NCBI GenBank assembly: GCA_022432975.1
Contig: CM039505.1
Coordinates: 24,187,825-24,251,824, forward strand
DNA length: 64,000 bases
DNA from: Begonia masoniana
Lineage: Eukaryota; Streptophyta; Magnoliopsida; Cucurbitales; Begoniaceae
Reading direction: 5' to 3'
In this document: positions 12,550-24,861 of the stretch, one piece after another
How the letters are laid out: the number at the start of each line of letters is the position of its first letter
How positions within the stretch are numbered: position 1 is the first letter of the stretch
The notes under the pieces: generated by a model
Seen by the model: the letters and a program-made list of their open reading frames with translations, nothing else
Databases searched by the model: none
What the model was told of the DNA's origin: nothing
Position numbers and translations under genes: made by a program

Positions 12550-15500
12550 AATTAAAATTTTGTCCTCAAAATTTGACTTAGCTTGTAGTCCTTGGCATTA
12601 CTGTCTCATGTCTCATGTCTTGCGGCCTTATGCTATGATTTACAATCGCTCCGTTCTTTTCAAGTCACCTTTCTCCATCCCTCCAAAATTCTAAACTCGC
12701 CACACAAAGGCTTTGATTCTAGCCCATACTTAGGATCAATCTCTATGGGTCTAAACTAGAATCCCTAAAACCAAATGACGCATCGTTAACCTCCTAACCA
12801 CGTCTACTGCGTTTGATTTGATTAACCAAGTCCTTGGTTGTGCACCACGTGCTAGTAATCCTTACGTCTCAAATTTTTAATATCCCAACTGCATTAACAT
12901 GCACTTAAATAATTTACACACACACGTTACTTTTCACTTAATCGTCCATAAGTTAAGCTCCCTTTACTCTTTTGACTTGACTTTATGTTCAGGCTTCCCC
13001 AATCTAAGCCTAATTCAAGTCCCCAATTTCTTAATGAAGCAACCTCAAAGTCTTCTTCCATAGAAGTTTCTCTCAGTTACTACTTTATACCGCCTCTACG
13101 TCCAAATTTCCTAACATCAGTTAGATCGAATATCATCTAAAAATCCCTTCCAACTCTTGGGCTGTAATCCAAATTTAAACATAGTTTCATCAACTCTGTT
13201 TCCAGTCGGGATGCACACCAACTCAATTTCTATATTAACTTCGTAATCGTATTCCTCACTTTTAATTGGCCGACACGTGTCATTGCTTACGCATCGAGCC
13301 TTACAAAATTTCCTAAGTCCTCAATCGAGCGATCTCTAACTGGGTACTCGACACTTAACGTCTCGAGTACGTGTTGGTTTGCATTTAGTCACCCAAAACG
13401 TTAAACTCACTCTAACTTATTAATTGGTCTTTACTAAATATTGTCTCTTATCCTCATTCCTCGAAATAACATCAACTTCCAATGTCATTTGGGTTGACTA
13501 CCTTCCAAGGATTCCTAACAACATCCAGCTTGTAATCCAAACTCCCTTTTATTTAACTTAAATTCCTCGAATTGAGTTCCTTTAGTTCCTAACTTTCTTA
13601 ATCCTGTGTTTATCAAACACATGTCTAACCACTTCTCGCCCTCAAAGCTTTCTCAAACTACTTACTCCAACGCCTAATTTCAGTCACACTACGACCTCAT
13701 CCATCTATCGGTTATAACAATTTCTATAGATATAGATACATCGGAGCTGCAACTAAACTCGGTATAAGTTCGTTGGCCTTAACCATAGTCACTACCACAA
13801 CCATCCGAGTCTACCGACTAGTTACTATCATTCGCTCTTTCTAGTCAGGTTCTAATTGTTGAACTTGACTCTCGTGCAATGACTCATCCAACTATCCTCT
13901 TGTTTGAAAACTTATTGTAGATGAGTTTATGTCTTTATTCCAAATTTCTTCCAATTCCCAAATCTTACTATTCTATTTTCCTCGTACACTGATGTTCCTA
14001 TAACCTGACTCTAGTTAAATCACCATTCCCTCTACAGTCATTCTAGTTACTTTAAACCTCGAAATACGACATATGATTCAGAGTACTAAACTTTTCTTTC
14101 AAGTAGGTATCACGTTCGAGTTCTTAAGTCCTTCTTAGTTCCTAGGCTTTTTGTTTCATGACCTCTATTCAACACTACTTCTGCTATCACCGTTTACCCT
14201 TAACTTTACTACGTCTTCCCTCTTATAGTAACAATCGTCCTCAATTGGCCAGTCTTTTCAGACAAGACATATCGCCTAGAGGTCGGCCAACTTCGTATCT
14301 CGAGTATTACCTTTCGTATAACTTTGACCCATTATCGTCTCGATTTTCGTTAACCTTCCAACTTCGAGTAAATAGCCTCATCTTCTTCCTGGATGTAGGT
14401 CAATACGAACACCCCTACGTAACTGCGTCTTCAACCTTGAGTTGATCCATCACCCCTTCAACAACCTACTTAAGCTAACTTTTGTGTGCCACCGATGTCT
14501 AGGTGCTCCAAATTTCCTGTAGATTTAGGTTATTTAAATTCCTATTATATTTATTTATTTTTATCTACTTGTACGCACTAACGATATCTTGACAATCTAG
14601 AACATTCGCCAGTAAGCCTTACATCTAAACACCAAATTCCTCCTCTATTGGTTTCATTCTAAACTTTAGGGGTCTGTCAATTAGGGTCTAGTTCCCATTT
14701 ATTTAAACCTCACATTCCATAAGTTGTACCTTTCTTATGGGACCTGGATTTTAAGCGCTCACTTCACACGGTTATACCGGGTCATGGGCTTTAACGCGTA
14801 ACTCTATCCTTCTTTTATTCAAAATCTACGTCATCCCCTCTCTAATATTTTTCATTCTCTTAATGCCCTCGAAATTTATCAACGTCTCGGTTTCGACTTG
14901 ATCCATCTGTTTTCTTCATGGCATTGGCCAGTACGAACATGCCTAAGTCTTTTGTTCATAATTTAACACTGACCAATTACATTCCCTAACATTCCTCAGT
15001 AGAACCGATTCTCCCTCGAATATCGTTTTCATCTAATTATCTTTACCTCACTCTAATCTAAATTATACGAGTTCTTATTAAGTCGTATTATTATACTCGA
15101 CAATTTAGGTATTCATTAGTAAGCTTTACGTCGAATCTTTAACTCCCTCTTTGATTGATCACCTTCTAAATCTGTGAGGGTTCGTCAACTAATGTCAAAT
15201 TTCTATCTCTTTAGCCCTTACATTTCGTAAGTTACGTCCTTCTAATAATAACTAATTCTAGTGTACCTTTTCTTGTGGTTAAGTAAGATTAATGCTTAAC
15301 TCTCTGTCTATAAGTCCTCATGTCGTCCTGTATTTAATCTACCGTCTTCTCGTCAAAATTCTCCTAAGAGTCTTTCTTACTCAACTCCTACTATTCTCTT
15401 TTTCCTTTATTTCCCAACCTACTCCGATCTATCGCAAAATTATTACGGTCAAATCCTTATGGTGATCTATCGTATCGTTTCGGTCGTCTCGATCATTTTC

Positions 15501-15662
15501 TCGACGCACCATATTTCTATAACTCCTATTAAAGTTAATAAAACAAATACTCTAAGAAACTATAAATCAAATAAATCTATAAACATACTTACAGTTGATG
15601 AAGAATGTCCGCGTAGTGGCTGTGCAGTCGAGCAGTCTACAGAATCGATTTTGAAACCCGGG
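12550..15662 (-). other. LARD internal region, non-coding
   Basis: About 3.1 kb with no gag or pol motif on either strand. The ORFs at 14158-14445 and 15459-15743 are unconvincing. It contains a degenerate internal duplication with a period of about 0.5 kb: GACAATCTAGAACATTCGCC near 14597 recurs diverged near 15099, and CAATACGAACACCCCTA near 14402 recurs near 14930. Such regions are thought to act in RNA packaging and dimerisation in LARDs, but that is inference. Confidence 0.7.
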
Positions 15663-15675
15663 GGCTCTGATACCA
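15663..15675 (-). promoter_or_regulatory. LARD primer binding site (initiator-Met tRNA type)
   Basis: The minus strand reads TGGTATCAGAGCC four bases after the end of the 5' LTR. This is the common plant retrotransposon site complementary to the initiator methionine tRNA 3' end. Confidence 0.88.
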
Positions 15676-17326
15676 TAATTGTAACGACCCTCATACTATT
15701 CCTAATTTCCCGTACGAAATTCTTCTTTTTCTTTTATTCTTAGTGTTTAAGTGGAAAACAAATTAATAAAACGTTTAAAATAATTACAAAACAGTTATTT
15801 AAACGAACACGTACACAAACACCTATAAAATACAAACTTTACCATTTCATTAACATACACTTTACAATGCAACTTAACTTCAAACCACCGATACTCCTAC
15901 ATCTCCGTAATCTCGCTCAAAACGACTCGAGACATAATTAAACAAAACACATTTTCCATGAAAACGAACTGTATGGTTCCGTTTAAAAGTTTAACATTCC
16001 CTCCTTTTTCAAAGAAAATACCAAGCAGTTCCATACCATTCAAATAACTGAATTAACAAAAACGCTTTATAAACAGTTTGCCTAAACCTCTGCACATCGA
16101 TCTATCAAAATACCAACCTATCAACTATCATCAAACAATCCCATAAAACTTTACAAAAATAGTTTATAAAACAGGTTCCAATGGAAACGTTTAAAACATT
16201 AAATACGAATCTAACACCTAACTAGATCCAAGCATCCTATAATTTCTATACAAACGTGTCCCACACTCTCAAAATCTATACATACTGTCCCCACGGGTCA
16301 GGTAAGCCTCGACTGCGCAACACACCACCGCACGCCATCCTCCGTCAACTGCCGTCACTCCTCAGGTGGAGGGATCTCATCCTCACCTGGCTCTATGTCA
16401 CCTACACCATACAATACACTATGAGATGAAATCCCAGTAAGCTCTACGTAAATGCAATGCATGTTGTGCGTATGAGTTCGATAAATCATGCTTTATTTTA
16501 TCTTACTATGCAATGCTCAATAGGTGTCACCGAGATCCTATCCCTCTAACCGGAGAGAGCTCATCCAGCGGGCGGACTACTCTTTCCAGCTAGAAGTGGG
16601 GGGTGCACGCTTACAACACGTACAGCCGTGCCTGAGCCCCACCTCGCGTGACCAATACGCCTTTCGGCTAATACGCCTTTCGGCCAATACGCCTTTCGGC
16701 CAATACGCCTTTCGGCCAATACGCCTTTCGGCCAATAAGCCTTTCGGCCAATGCTATGTTTTACGTTATCTTTAAAACTCTGTGCGGAAGTTCATTTTCA
16801 TGCTTTTCTTTAAAAACAAGTGATGCGTGAACAGTTCAATATCATAAAGTAAACAAACAATAATATGTACCATCAAGACTGTAAAGCGTAAACTATAAAC
16901 TCCTAAAACCTAGCTACCCAGCCAAAACAACTTGAATAAACACAACATCACCAAGATTCCTCGAGATGACCTCGACATACAGTGTAGGCCAATCGGCCAG
17001 AGAAGATCACGAGAACTTACCTGTCTTCTGTAGCTCGCTGGAGTTACTTGGTTACTTGCCCACCTACGGCTCGACCTACGACAAATATTCAAACTTCATT
17101 AAAATTAAGCCCACATTCACCAATTTACTTTCAAACTATTATTTATAGCCTAATCCAACTAAAACTAAACTAAACGGGCCACTAATTCGGGTTTGGTAAA
17201 ACCGACCCGAAACTTCGAACGCGCGTAACTTTTGCGTCAGTTATCGGAATCGAACTATTCCAGCGGCCACGTACTCCTCTAATAACCTATTTTAACCTGC
17301 CAAAAAGAATTTTAAAACAATCGACC

Positions 17327-19307
17327 GTATCAGAGAGACAAGGTTTTAAAATCGATTCTGTGAAATGTCTGACTGCGCAACCCGCCACGTGAGATCGCTC
17401 CACCAACTGTAAGTGTTTAAAATTTCTGTAAAAGTTCTGTTATTAAATTAGGTTATTCTGTTTATAGGATTTCTTAGAAATGGTGAGAGGGCATCAGGAA
17501 GAGTCTAGTGAAAGCTCTCCTGCCATTGACCGACTAACTGAACTGGTTGGTGCACAGTCACGCATGGTTGAACGCATGATGGCCAGAGAAGATGATAGAA
17601 ACAATAACCATGGGAATAACAATCGTGATAATGCGCCGCGAGACAACAGTGGAGACAGATTCCGGCGACTTCAGCCGCCTTCATTTGATGGACTGTCTAC
17701 AGACCCGACCCGTGCTGAAACCTGGATTCGAACAATGGAGAAAATGTTTGGATATGCAGAAGTAGAAGACAACAAGAAAGTTATTTGCGCCACGTTCTAT
17801 CTCACCGAAAGTGCGGGATTTTGGTGGGACACAGTGCAGTCAACTACCGTGGCATTAAGCTGGGAAGGATTCACGAAAATCTTCTACGAGAAGTACTTTG
17901 ACCGGGGAGTGAGGAAGGAAAAGTTGCTTGAATTCTCTCGGCTGCGACAATATGGGTCAGTGGCTGAATATGTTCAGAAATTCGAGTCACTGTCCCGATA
18001 TGCAACACATATGGTGGCCACCGATGAGAACAAGGTGCACCAATTCATTCAAGGGTTAAAGATGGACCTTCTGCGAGGGATCACAACCGGAGGATTCGAT
18101 GAGGCACCGTATGTGAAGGTGGTGGCCAAGGCTTATCAGTTAGAGGCCTTAGAAATAAAGTCCCAGAGATAGAGATTCACCAAGAGGGATTATTCGAAAT
18201 GTTCCTCAACAGCAACACAGCAAAGGGGCCAAAATTTACAACCTCAACAGCAACAAAACAGGGGCATTAAAAGGCCCAATGAAGCCATCCTTTATCAAGA
18301 CAAAGGAAAGAGACCAATGGGGGCTCCTCAACTTACAGTATGCCAGTGGTGCCAGAAGCCTCACAAAGGAGAGTGCAGACTTGCTACTGGCGCTTGTTTT
18401 CGATGTGGCAAAGGAGGCCATCAAATTCGGGATTGCCCAATGCCCGACACCAGAACAGGTCAAGCCGTGCCTAGAGTGTTTGCAATGATGGAGGACGTTG
18501 ATGATGCTGATCTGCACACAGCAATTACCGGTACGATTATAATATGTGATGCACCTGCCTATACCTTGTGGGACACGGGGGCCACACATTCGTTTGTGGC
18601 CATGGACTTCGTAGTTAAACAAAGGTTTTGTAGTACGTCGTCAGATCAGACCTATAGCATTATGCTACCGTCCGGAGAGTTTATGCACTCCGAGCAGGTT
18701 GTAAGGGGTGATATAGTGTCAGTAGGAGACCAGAAATTATATGCCAATCTCATCGTCATCGGGATGAAAGGTTACGATGTCATTCTGGGGATGGACTGGC
18801 TGTTTAGACATTATGCCACCATCAATTGTAGGTCCGGGCTAGTGTCGTTTAAACGCCCGAATGGAGTAGAGTTCTCCTACCAGGCGATACCACAGAAACG
18901 TGGTATACCTGTTATATCTACCATGAAAGCTCAACGGCTGATGAAGTCAGGATGCATCGGATTTCTTGCCCACGTTGTTGATGTTCAAAGGCAAAATAAG
19001 GTGGAACTTCAAAACATTCCGGTAGTCCGGGACTTCTCAGAGGTTTTCTTAGATGACTTACCGGGATTGCCACCTGATCGTGAAATTGAGTTTGAAATTG
19101 ACGTATATCCTGGTGCGGAACCAGTATCGAAGAATCCGTACCGTATGGCACCAATCGAGCTGAAGGAATTGAAGACTCAGCTGAAAGAGTTAGTGGACAA
19201 GGGTTTTGTACGCCCTAGCTTCTCTCCGTGGGGTGCTCCCGTCTTGTTCGTTAAGAAGAAGGATGGGTCCCTACGGATGTGTATTGACTACCGTGAGCTG
19301 AACAAGT
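17327..19307 (+). mobile_element. Internal 5' fragment of a coding gypsy element replacing part of an LTR
   Basis: It starts with TATCAGAG, the remains of a primer binding site, and a leader that shares TTTTAAAATCGATTCTGT-like sequence with the LARD's own leader (minus strand, 15660-15600). It then runs through gag and protease into reverse transcriptase and stops. No LTR of its own is present. The shared leader suggests that it derives from the LARD's coding partner family. Confidence 0.8.
17480..19307 (+). pseudogene. Gypsy gag-protease-RT fragment, near-intact frame
   Basis: The reading frame starts MVRGHQEESSES and stays open except for one TAG at 18170-18172, where CAG would fit. The gag core lies around 17650-18150 (WIRTMEKMFGYAEV, FWWDTVQST, then VAEYVQKFESLSRYA). 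A Gln-rich linker follows, then a zinc knuckle at about 18391 ([14 protein letters not shown]). The aspartic protease has the active-site triad in [11 protein letters not shown] and a flap-side region [11 protein letters not shown]. The RT N-terminus includes [13 protein letters not shown] and [11 protein letters not shown], where homology ends at the junction. The catalytic YxDD, RNase H and integrase are absent. The family is probably a Tekay/Del-type chromovirus, but this is tentative. Confidence 0.88.
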
Positions 19308-19815
19308 ACCTGGGAAATTTCCCCATTTCGATTTTTCATCAATTTACACCAATTTCCTCACCAATCAATCCTCCTCATACCTAATTAACATAAACTAACC
19401 AAAATTTAGAGGCTATTCACAGAAAACCCGAAATCCCCAATTCGGGATTCATTGAACTTCGCTCAAATTGAGCACCTCACGGCCAAGCGACCTTCGCCGG
19501 CCAAGGCCCGGTCATTTGACGCCGAGGCTAGCCAAAAATGGCCGGTGGTCGGAGCTCAATCGAGCTCGACACCCTCGGCCTCCAAAAGAACCGAAAACAG
19601 GGCTAAAACCACTTACCGGTTTGGTTTGTGCGCGGAGACAGCCGGAAGCTCGCTCATCGCCGCCGTCTGGCTGGAAGACGCCGATGAACGGCGGTGGTTG
19701 TCGTCGGAGGGGCGTCGCACGGCTCTCCCTCTCCGTTCTCCTCTCCCTCGCGCTCGGGCTCGGGCTCAACAGCAGAATGGCCTTCGAGCCATTCTGTTGT
19801 TTTTGTTTTTATTAT

Positions 19816-19863
<48 letters not shown>

Positions 19864-20093
19864 CATTAATTAATCGAATCCTCATTTACCGTTTTGCCCT
19901 CCCGTGTTTCTGACCATTTCGACTTTCGTTAAATCTCGTTCTTAATTATAACTCACGGCTTAATTTCACGAACCTAATTCAATAAACATTTTAGTTCAAC
20001 CAATTTATTCACTTTTAATTACTTTACCTTTTTATTATTTTCTCTCCAATTCTTTCGATTTATTAAATTGAGGGAAAATTCTCGGGTGCTACA

Positions 20094-21126
20094 AAGCCCA
20101 AGCCCAAGCCCAAATGTTAGAATTAGTTGGTGGCTTGGTTTGACCCATTGAAGTTGAAGACATGACTCAAGCTCATATGATGGCCCATCATCCCCCTCTA
20201 AGCCCAAGCCCAAGCCCACCATTAGATCTATATATTCATGGCATTGGTGTTTGTAACTTTTTTGGATGATTTTTATGAGCACCCACAGATTTCTCTCTCA
20301 ATAGAAGAAAGCTTGGAGTAAGGAGCTTCGAAGGTAAGCTCGGTTGACAACAACCGAGGGGTTGCGCCCCGAAACCGATCTTCAATTTTGGTAGCTTGTA
20401 AGAACGGATTTGCCATCTTCTTCTCCTTTCTTTTGAGATTGGAAACCGGCAAGAAGTGGCCCAACCAATTTCTTGAATCGAGTTCTCTTCCTTGGAAGAA
20501 AACTCTTGCCAAAATGCTTCAAATAGTGATTATTGGCCGATTCTCAAAAAATAGTCTAAAATACTTCAAATCAACAAATCTGAACCACGTTTTTCACCAG
20601 CACACATCTCACTCACTTCATAAGACTCACCTAAAATTTCGTTAAATTCGGAGTACGTTTGATATTTCGTTTGCATTATTTCTTCTCGGATTTGTCGATT
20701 TTGTGTCACCCGGGAACTAACGGTCTTCTTCGAGATCTTGAGTCCTATTTGCAGGTCGGAGCTCAACAAGTTCTCAAGTAAATTTGGCTTCACTTTGTTG
20801 TGATTTTTAAATTTGGTCTATTTGCACAAAGCTGCCCACTTCTATTGATAACTTTGTCAAAAAATAGTATTTTGGTCGACACTTTCATCTACTTGGTGTC
20901 AACCGTTGCGTGATTTTTCAAATATTTTTCAATAACTTGGTTGACACTATGATAGATTGCACCAATCAACTTTTTGTCTGAGCGGTCGATCCTTTAAGCT
21001 CTCTGGATTTTTTCAACATGCTAGCGGCCAACACTTTTGTCTGGGCAGTTGATACCTCGAGTTCTTAGTAATTTTTTTTGCAATTGTCTATGCGGCCGAC
21101 ACTTCATAATATTGGTTGACACTTTG
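20094..21126 (+). mobile_element. Gypsy element 1 LTR, continued, then degenerate GTCGACAC-motif region
   Basis: The LTR resumes with AAGCCC repeats. A TATA-like TATATATTCATG lies near 20229, and transcribed-leader-like sequence follows to about 20540. From about 20870 to 21125 there are several degenerate copies of GGTCGACACTTT (as GGTTGACAC, GGCCAACAC, GGCCGACAC), the same kind of motif seen near 42.9 and 44.8 kb. No coding sequence is present. The LTR end is not resolved. Confidence 0.45.
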
Positions 21127-22028
21127 TGTAACCCCCTAGAATTTCAGTAAGATTTAATCTCGTATTCAAAGACAAGTTTGTGTTTTAAATTACTTTATGA
21201 TGATTATGAAGTGTTTGCAGAAAATAATACAATCGGCATGGGGGTTAAATGATGTAATTATACGAACCAAGGAAGGCAAAAATTAAAGTTTCAATAAAAG
21301 ATTTTACAAACATGGCTAAAGATTCATTAAAAGAAACTGATGCATTTAAAAGTATAAAAGAAGAGTTTTTGAGTCAAAAATTACACGTACAAGTAAAAAA
21401 TATGTTTGAAGTGCGCCATGTAAGTCAATCAAGTGAAAAACATAAAGTAGTGCACGAAACAAGGCGTTGAGAAAGCTGGAGGCGCAAGGAGGCGTACAGT
21501 AGGCAGACGAGGGCCGCACGGTAGGCGCGACCATCTGCTCTAGAATTTTGCAAATTAGTGATTTTTTTAGGTTTTTTATGTTTTAGGCTTTCCAAATTTA
21601 ATATTTCCAAACTTATTAGAGTTTTCTATATTTTTAATGATATTATAGGCTATTTACCATTTTTTTAGGGTTTGTTTTATCCTATTTAAACACCAACTTT
21701 GTACTAATTTATGCGATCAAAAACATGTTAAACCTAACTCTAAAAGCACATTATTTTGTCTAGAACTTGCGAACTGTCTTCTCGTTTTTGCAAAATCTCA
21801 AAAGTAAGCTTAAACCTAATAGGCTTCGACCCTCAAACAAGTAAACATATGGGAATACATACTTGAGGGAGATGGTTAACGTTTTCATTATTATTAGGGT
21901 TTCTCTATGAAAATTCTTCGTTTATGATTTTTCTCCTCACTTTTTTTCACTAATACGTGATAACTTTATGGGTAGGTTAATTCAAAGGTGAATGATATAC
22001 ATCGTAAACAAGAGTCTACATATTAAGG
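21127..22028 (+). mobile_element. Older gypsy-type LTR, first segment
   Basis: It starts TGTAACCCCCTAGAATTTCA, the LTR start type of this window, and is interrupted by the solo LTR at 22029. Possible continuations lie at 24490-24861 and 27789-28400, where landmark sequence of these LTRs appears (GAGGTAAGTGATGTTACTTG with TCGGCCTACATC; then a GGGCAGAGTTCAAG stretch near 28098). The end could not be placed. Confidence 0.5.
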
Positions 22029-24489
22029 TGTAACACCGGGTTTTACGGGTTATGGATTTTTCGTTGTACAAGGGTATTTTTGTAAATATAGTAAATTAAG
22101 CTTATTTTGCAAACGAAAAGTTTTATTAGAATCCTAGGAGTAAATTGGAATATTTGGAGGAATAATGAAATTTCGGAGAAACCAAATCGATAGACTAAAT
22201 AACGAATTAAGGATTAAGTAAAGGGCAAAATGGTAATTTGCTAAGTTAAAAATTAAATAAAAACCAAAACTCCCCCCCCCCACGTATTCAGTTCTGCAGA
22301 AAGAGGGAGAGCTTCTCCCTTATGCGATTTTCACGCCCCTCCCACCGTTTCCTTCTGTTCGGCCGATTCTCCTCCTCCGATCAATGATTTCTCTCCCGTT
22401 TTCTTGTGCAATCAACGTTCTAGGTAAGATTCTAGCGTTATGGACAGTTAGTCTTTGGTTTTAAGGTTTAAAATAGTTAGAATTTTGATTAGGGTTTTGA
22501 TGAAATCGTTGGTTTATGTTAGAAATTACTAGGTTTACTGTATTATTGGCTTACGATGGTAGATTGAGAGTTTTCATCAATAGTTAGGTTGAAATCGGTG
22601 GTTAAATGATATAAATTTCCATTAAAGCTAGGTTATGGAATTTGTGAGCGCAATGTGCTCAATAGAATGCCCAAATGACGTAGATTGAAGTTTTAGGGAA
22701 AGTTGCCTTAGCTAGGAGTTTCGATTGGTCTTTGGAACGGTTTATTTGGATTTAGCTTTATTGACCAAATTGTGAAATGTCTTAGGTAATGAAGCTCAAA
22801 ACGAGGTGCTCGACTCGCTAAGGACGTCAGGTAAGTCTTCGTGCCTTGTTTGGCCAATTTGGCCTACACCAATTTGACGTTATTGAGGACATTGGTGTTT
22901 TATGTAGTTTTAAAGTAAGTGGATGGGTAGTTAGGTTGTTTATGTTATAGAGTGCTTTTCTAAGTTTTATTGATTGTTTTCTATGTTAGTTATATGTTAT
23001 GCAATATGAACTGTACACGCATCATGCTCTTTCAAAATAGCATGAAAACGAGTTTTTACACATGTTTTATGAAAAGAAAAGAACTAATGAAAAGAAATGA
23101 ATGCAAGTAATCTTGTTCATGTCAGGGTGGGGTTCAGGCATGGCTGTCCTACAGGTGAAGCATGTTTTTCCCCCGGTAGATGGAAAGTGTTGTCTAATCG
23201 GGAGACGTGTCCTCTCCATCTGGTGAGAGTAAACCCCAGGTGACACCCCGTTATATAACGTAATGAATAAAATGACTGCATGAATTTATGAACTGCATAT
23301 GCAAGTTTACTGAGCCTTTAGCTCATAGATGTCTTTATGGTGTAGGTGAATTCGAGGAAGTTGAGGAAGACGTTTCTCTGCAAGATGAACAAACAGGTTG
23401 AAGAAGGGTGCATGTGGGAGTGCGCTGTGCAGTCGGTGCGATTTTGACCCGTGGAAAGTGTATGTATAGGTATTTTGGATCAATGTATAGAAAATCTATT
23501 TTAGGATGACTAGCTATTAGCTTGAAGAGATTAATGTTGATAATGGTTTTGTGGATGGATTATATAGTTGGGTTTACATTTTGGATGATTTGTGAGCTTT
23601 CGTTGCGTATATTTGATGTTGATGAAATAGGTTAGGTTTTGCTCGGATTTGATGATTCGAGTGTGTATATTTGCACTTGGATGTTGTACGATAGGTGGAG
23701 ATAGAAATATGAATTGTGGAGGTTATATTTGATTTAGTATTAGGTGAAAAATAGAAGAAAATAGCAAAGAAGGGAAAAAGGACGACTTTGGTGTGTTGGG
23801 CGCGCAGCTGGGCGTGCAGGGCGCGCAGCTGGCCCATGCAGGTGGGGCTAGCAGTGCGCACGAGAGCGCGCTGCCCTGAATCAGCCGATTGATCGGCGCA
23901 TGATGGCCGATTGATCGGCGCATGATGGCCGATCGATCGACGAAGTTACCAGAAAATAGGCGCAAACAGAGCGTTCACCGATCGATCGGCGCCCTTGGCC
24001 GATCGATCGGCCAACAGTGCGCATTCTGGAAAAATTCCAAAGCGATCGCTGATCGATCAGCCCGCCAGCCGATCGATCGGCCCTCGCTGGGCACTGGGCG
24101 CACAACGCATGCGCCAGGTGCGAGTAGGCGCGCGATGAGGCGTGCGGGTAGGCGCGAGGGGCGTGCGTTGTGCACGAGCAGCATCCGCGCATGGTGCGCA
24201 AGGGGCGCGCGTGCCGAATTCTGGGCACGCCCCATGCATGCCACTTCACATGTTTTGATTTCTTAAGTCTCAATTGATGTTTTTCTACCTTAGACGAGTT
24301 ATTTTAGATACGTTTTAAATTAGACTCTAAATGTCGATAGAGGTGGATTGAATGCCTAAATCCGTTCTTTAATATATGATGAAGAAAAAGAAAAAGAAAA
24401 GAAAAAAATTTCATGAGAACGGGCGAGGGTTAAATGAAGGTACGTCACGGTTAGGCTGTGGCGGCCTTGACGGGGTCGATGTCGTCTCA
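22029..24489 (+). mobile_element. Solo LTR (2,461 bp) with TSD TAAGG
   Basis: It starts TGTAACACCGGGTTTTACGG and ends GGTCGATGTCGTCTCA. TAAGG stands on both sides (22024-22028 and 24490-24494). No internal region is present, so the element was reduced by LTR-LTR recombination. A cluster of palindromic CGATCGATCG-type words lies at about 23880-24080. The short ORFs across this GC-rich part are shadows. Confidence 0.9.
23880..24080. repeat. Cluster of GCCGATCGATCGGC palindromic motifs
   Basis: Seven or eight copies of CGAT(C/T)GATCG, most inside GGCC-GATCGATC-GGCC palindromes, lie within 200 bp. Similar clusters lie in the solo LTRs at 27090-27200 (degenerate) and 30840-31025. Confidence 0.85.
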
Positions 24490-24588
24490 TAAGGACTCGA
24501 GGTAAGTGATGTTACTTGCATTTGGCATTTCGGAATTTCGGCCTACATCACAAAGTGCTAGATTTTATAGTTATATTATGTCAATTGA

Positions 24589-24765
24589 TTGAGGACTTGT
24601 GTTATTACTATGTTTACAATAATAATAACTTTGAGGACTTGTTTTATTGTTATGTTTACAATAATGATGACTTGTCTTATTGTTATGTTTATAATAATAA
24701 AGACTTGAGTACTTGTTTTATTGTCATACTTTTGATGATAATGACTCGAGGATATGTTACATTAT
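24589..24765 (+). repeat. Imperfect ~40-bp tandem repeat
   Basis: About four diverged copies of a unit like TTGAGGACTTGTTTTATTGT followed by TATGTTTACAATAATGATGAC. Weaker copies continue beyond the solo LTR at 27830-27930, so the array predates that insertion. It belongs to the older LTR background. Confidence 0.75.
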
Positions 24766-24861
24766 AAGCTCTTGAATATGACACATTAATGGACATGAAT
24801 TTGAAGATATGCTATGTGACATGTTGTTTCGTATGACTTATTGTTATATTGAGAATAATAT

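Larger units (their letters stand above)
10066..20093 (-). mobile_element. LARD-like non-autonomous gypsy LTR retrotransposon
   Basis: The 5-bp duplication AAGCC flanks it (10061-10065 and 20094-20098). Orientation is minus. Read on that strand, LTRs start TGTAGCACCCGAG and end GGGTCGTTACA. The 5' LTR (15680-20093) is followed by a primer binding site TGGTATCAGAGCC (15675-15663), then a 3.1-kb internal region with no coding capacity, then a purine tract (12549-12537) and the 3' LTR (12536-10066). This is the layout of a large retrotransposon derivative that depends on a coding partner for its proteins. LTRs differ by roughly 1-1.5% by eye, so it is young. The 5' LTR is chimeric and carries a 2-kb plus-strand gag-pol fragment. 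Confidence 0.88.
15680..20093 (-). repeat. LARD 5' LTR, chimeric (4,414 bp)
   Basis: 15680-17326 and about 19308-20093 match the other LTR from end to end. Between them sit about 1,981 bp of plus-strand gag-pol (17327-19307), while 38 bp present in the other LTR (11713-11750) are missing. Left junction: TCGACC then GTATCAGAG. Right junction: AACAAGTACC then TGGGAAATTT. There is no target duplication, so this is a replacement rather than a normal insertion. Confidence 0.85.
9972..20208 (+). repeat. ~115-bp direct duplication in the gypsy LTR, split by the LARD
   Basis: AAATGTTAGGATTAGTTGGT and the next 75 bp (about 9972-10065) recur at about 20112-20208, each copy ending in AAGCC(CAAGCC)n. 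If the LARD and one AAGCC are removed, the two copies stand in tandem within the element-1 LTR. The LARD landed at the end of the first copy. Confidence 0.75.

Noticed and set aside
17327..19307. A complete nested retrotransposon inside the LARD LTR
   Set aside because: No LTRs, no target duplication and truncated in RT. It is a fragment that replaces part of the LTR.
23881..24273. Overlapping Arg/Ala-rich ORFs on both strands near 24.0 kb and 27.1 kb
   Set aside because: Open frames caused by GC-rich palindromic motif clusters inside solo LTRs.
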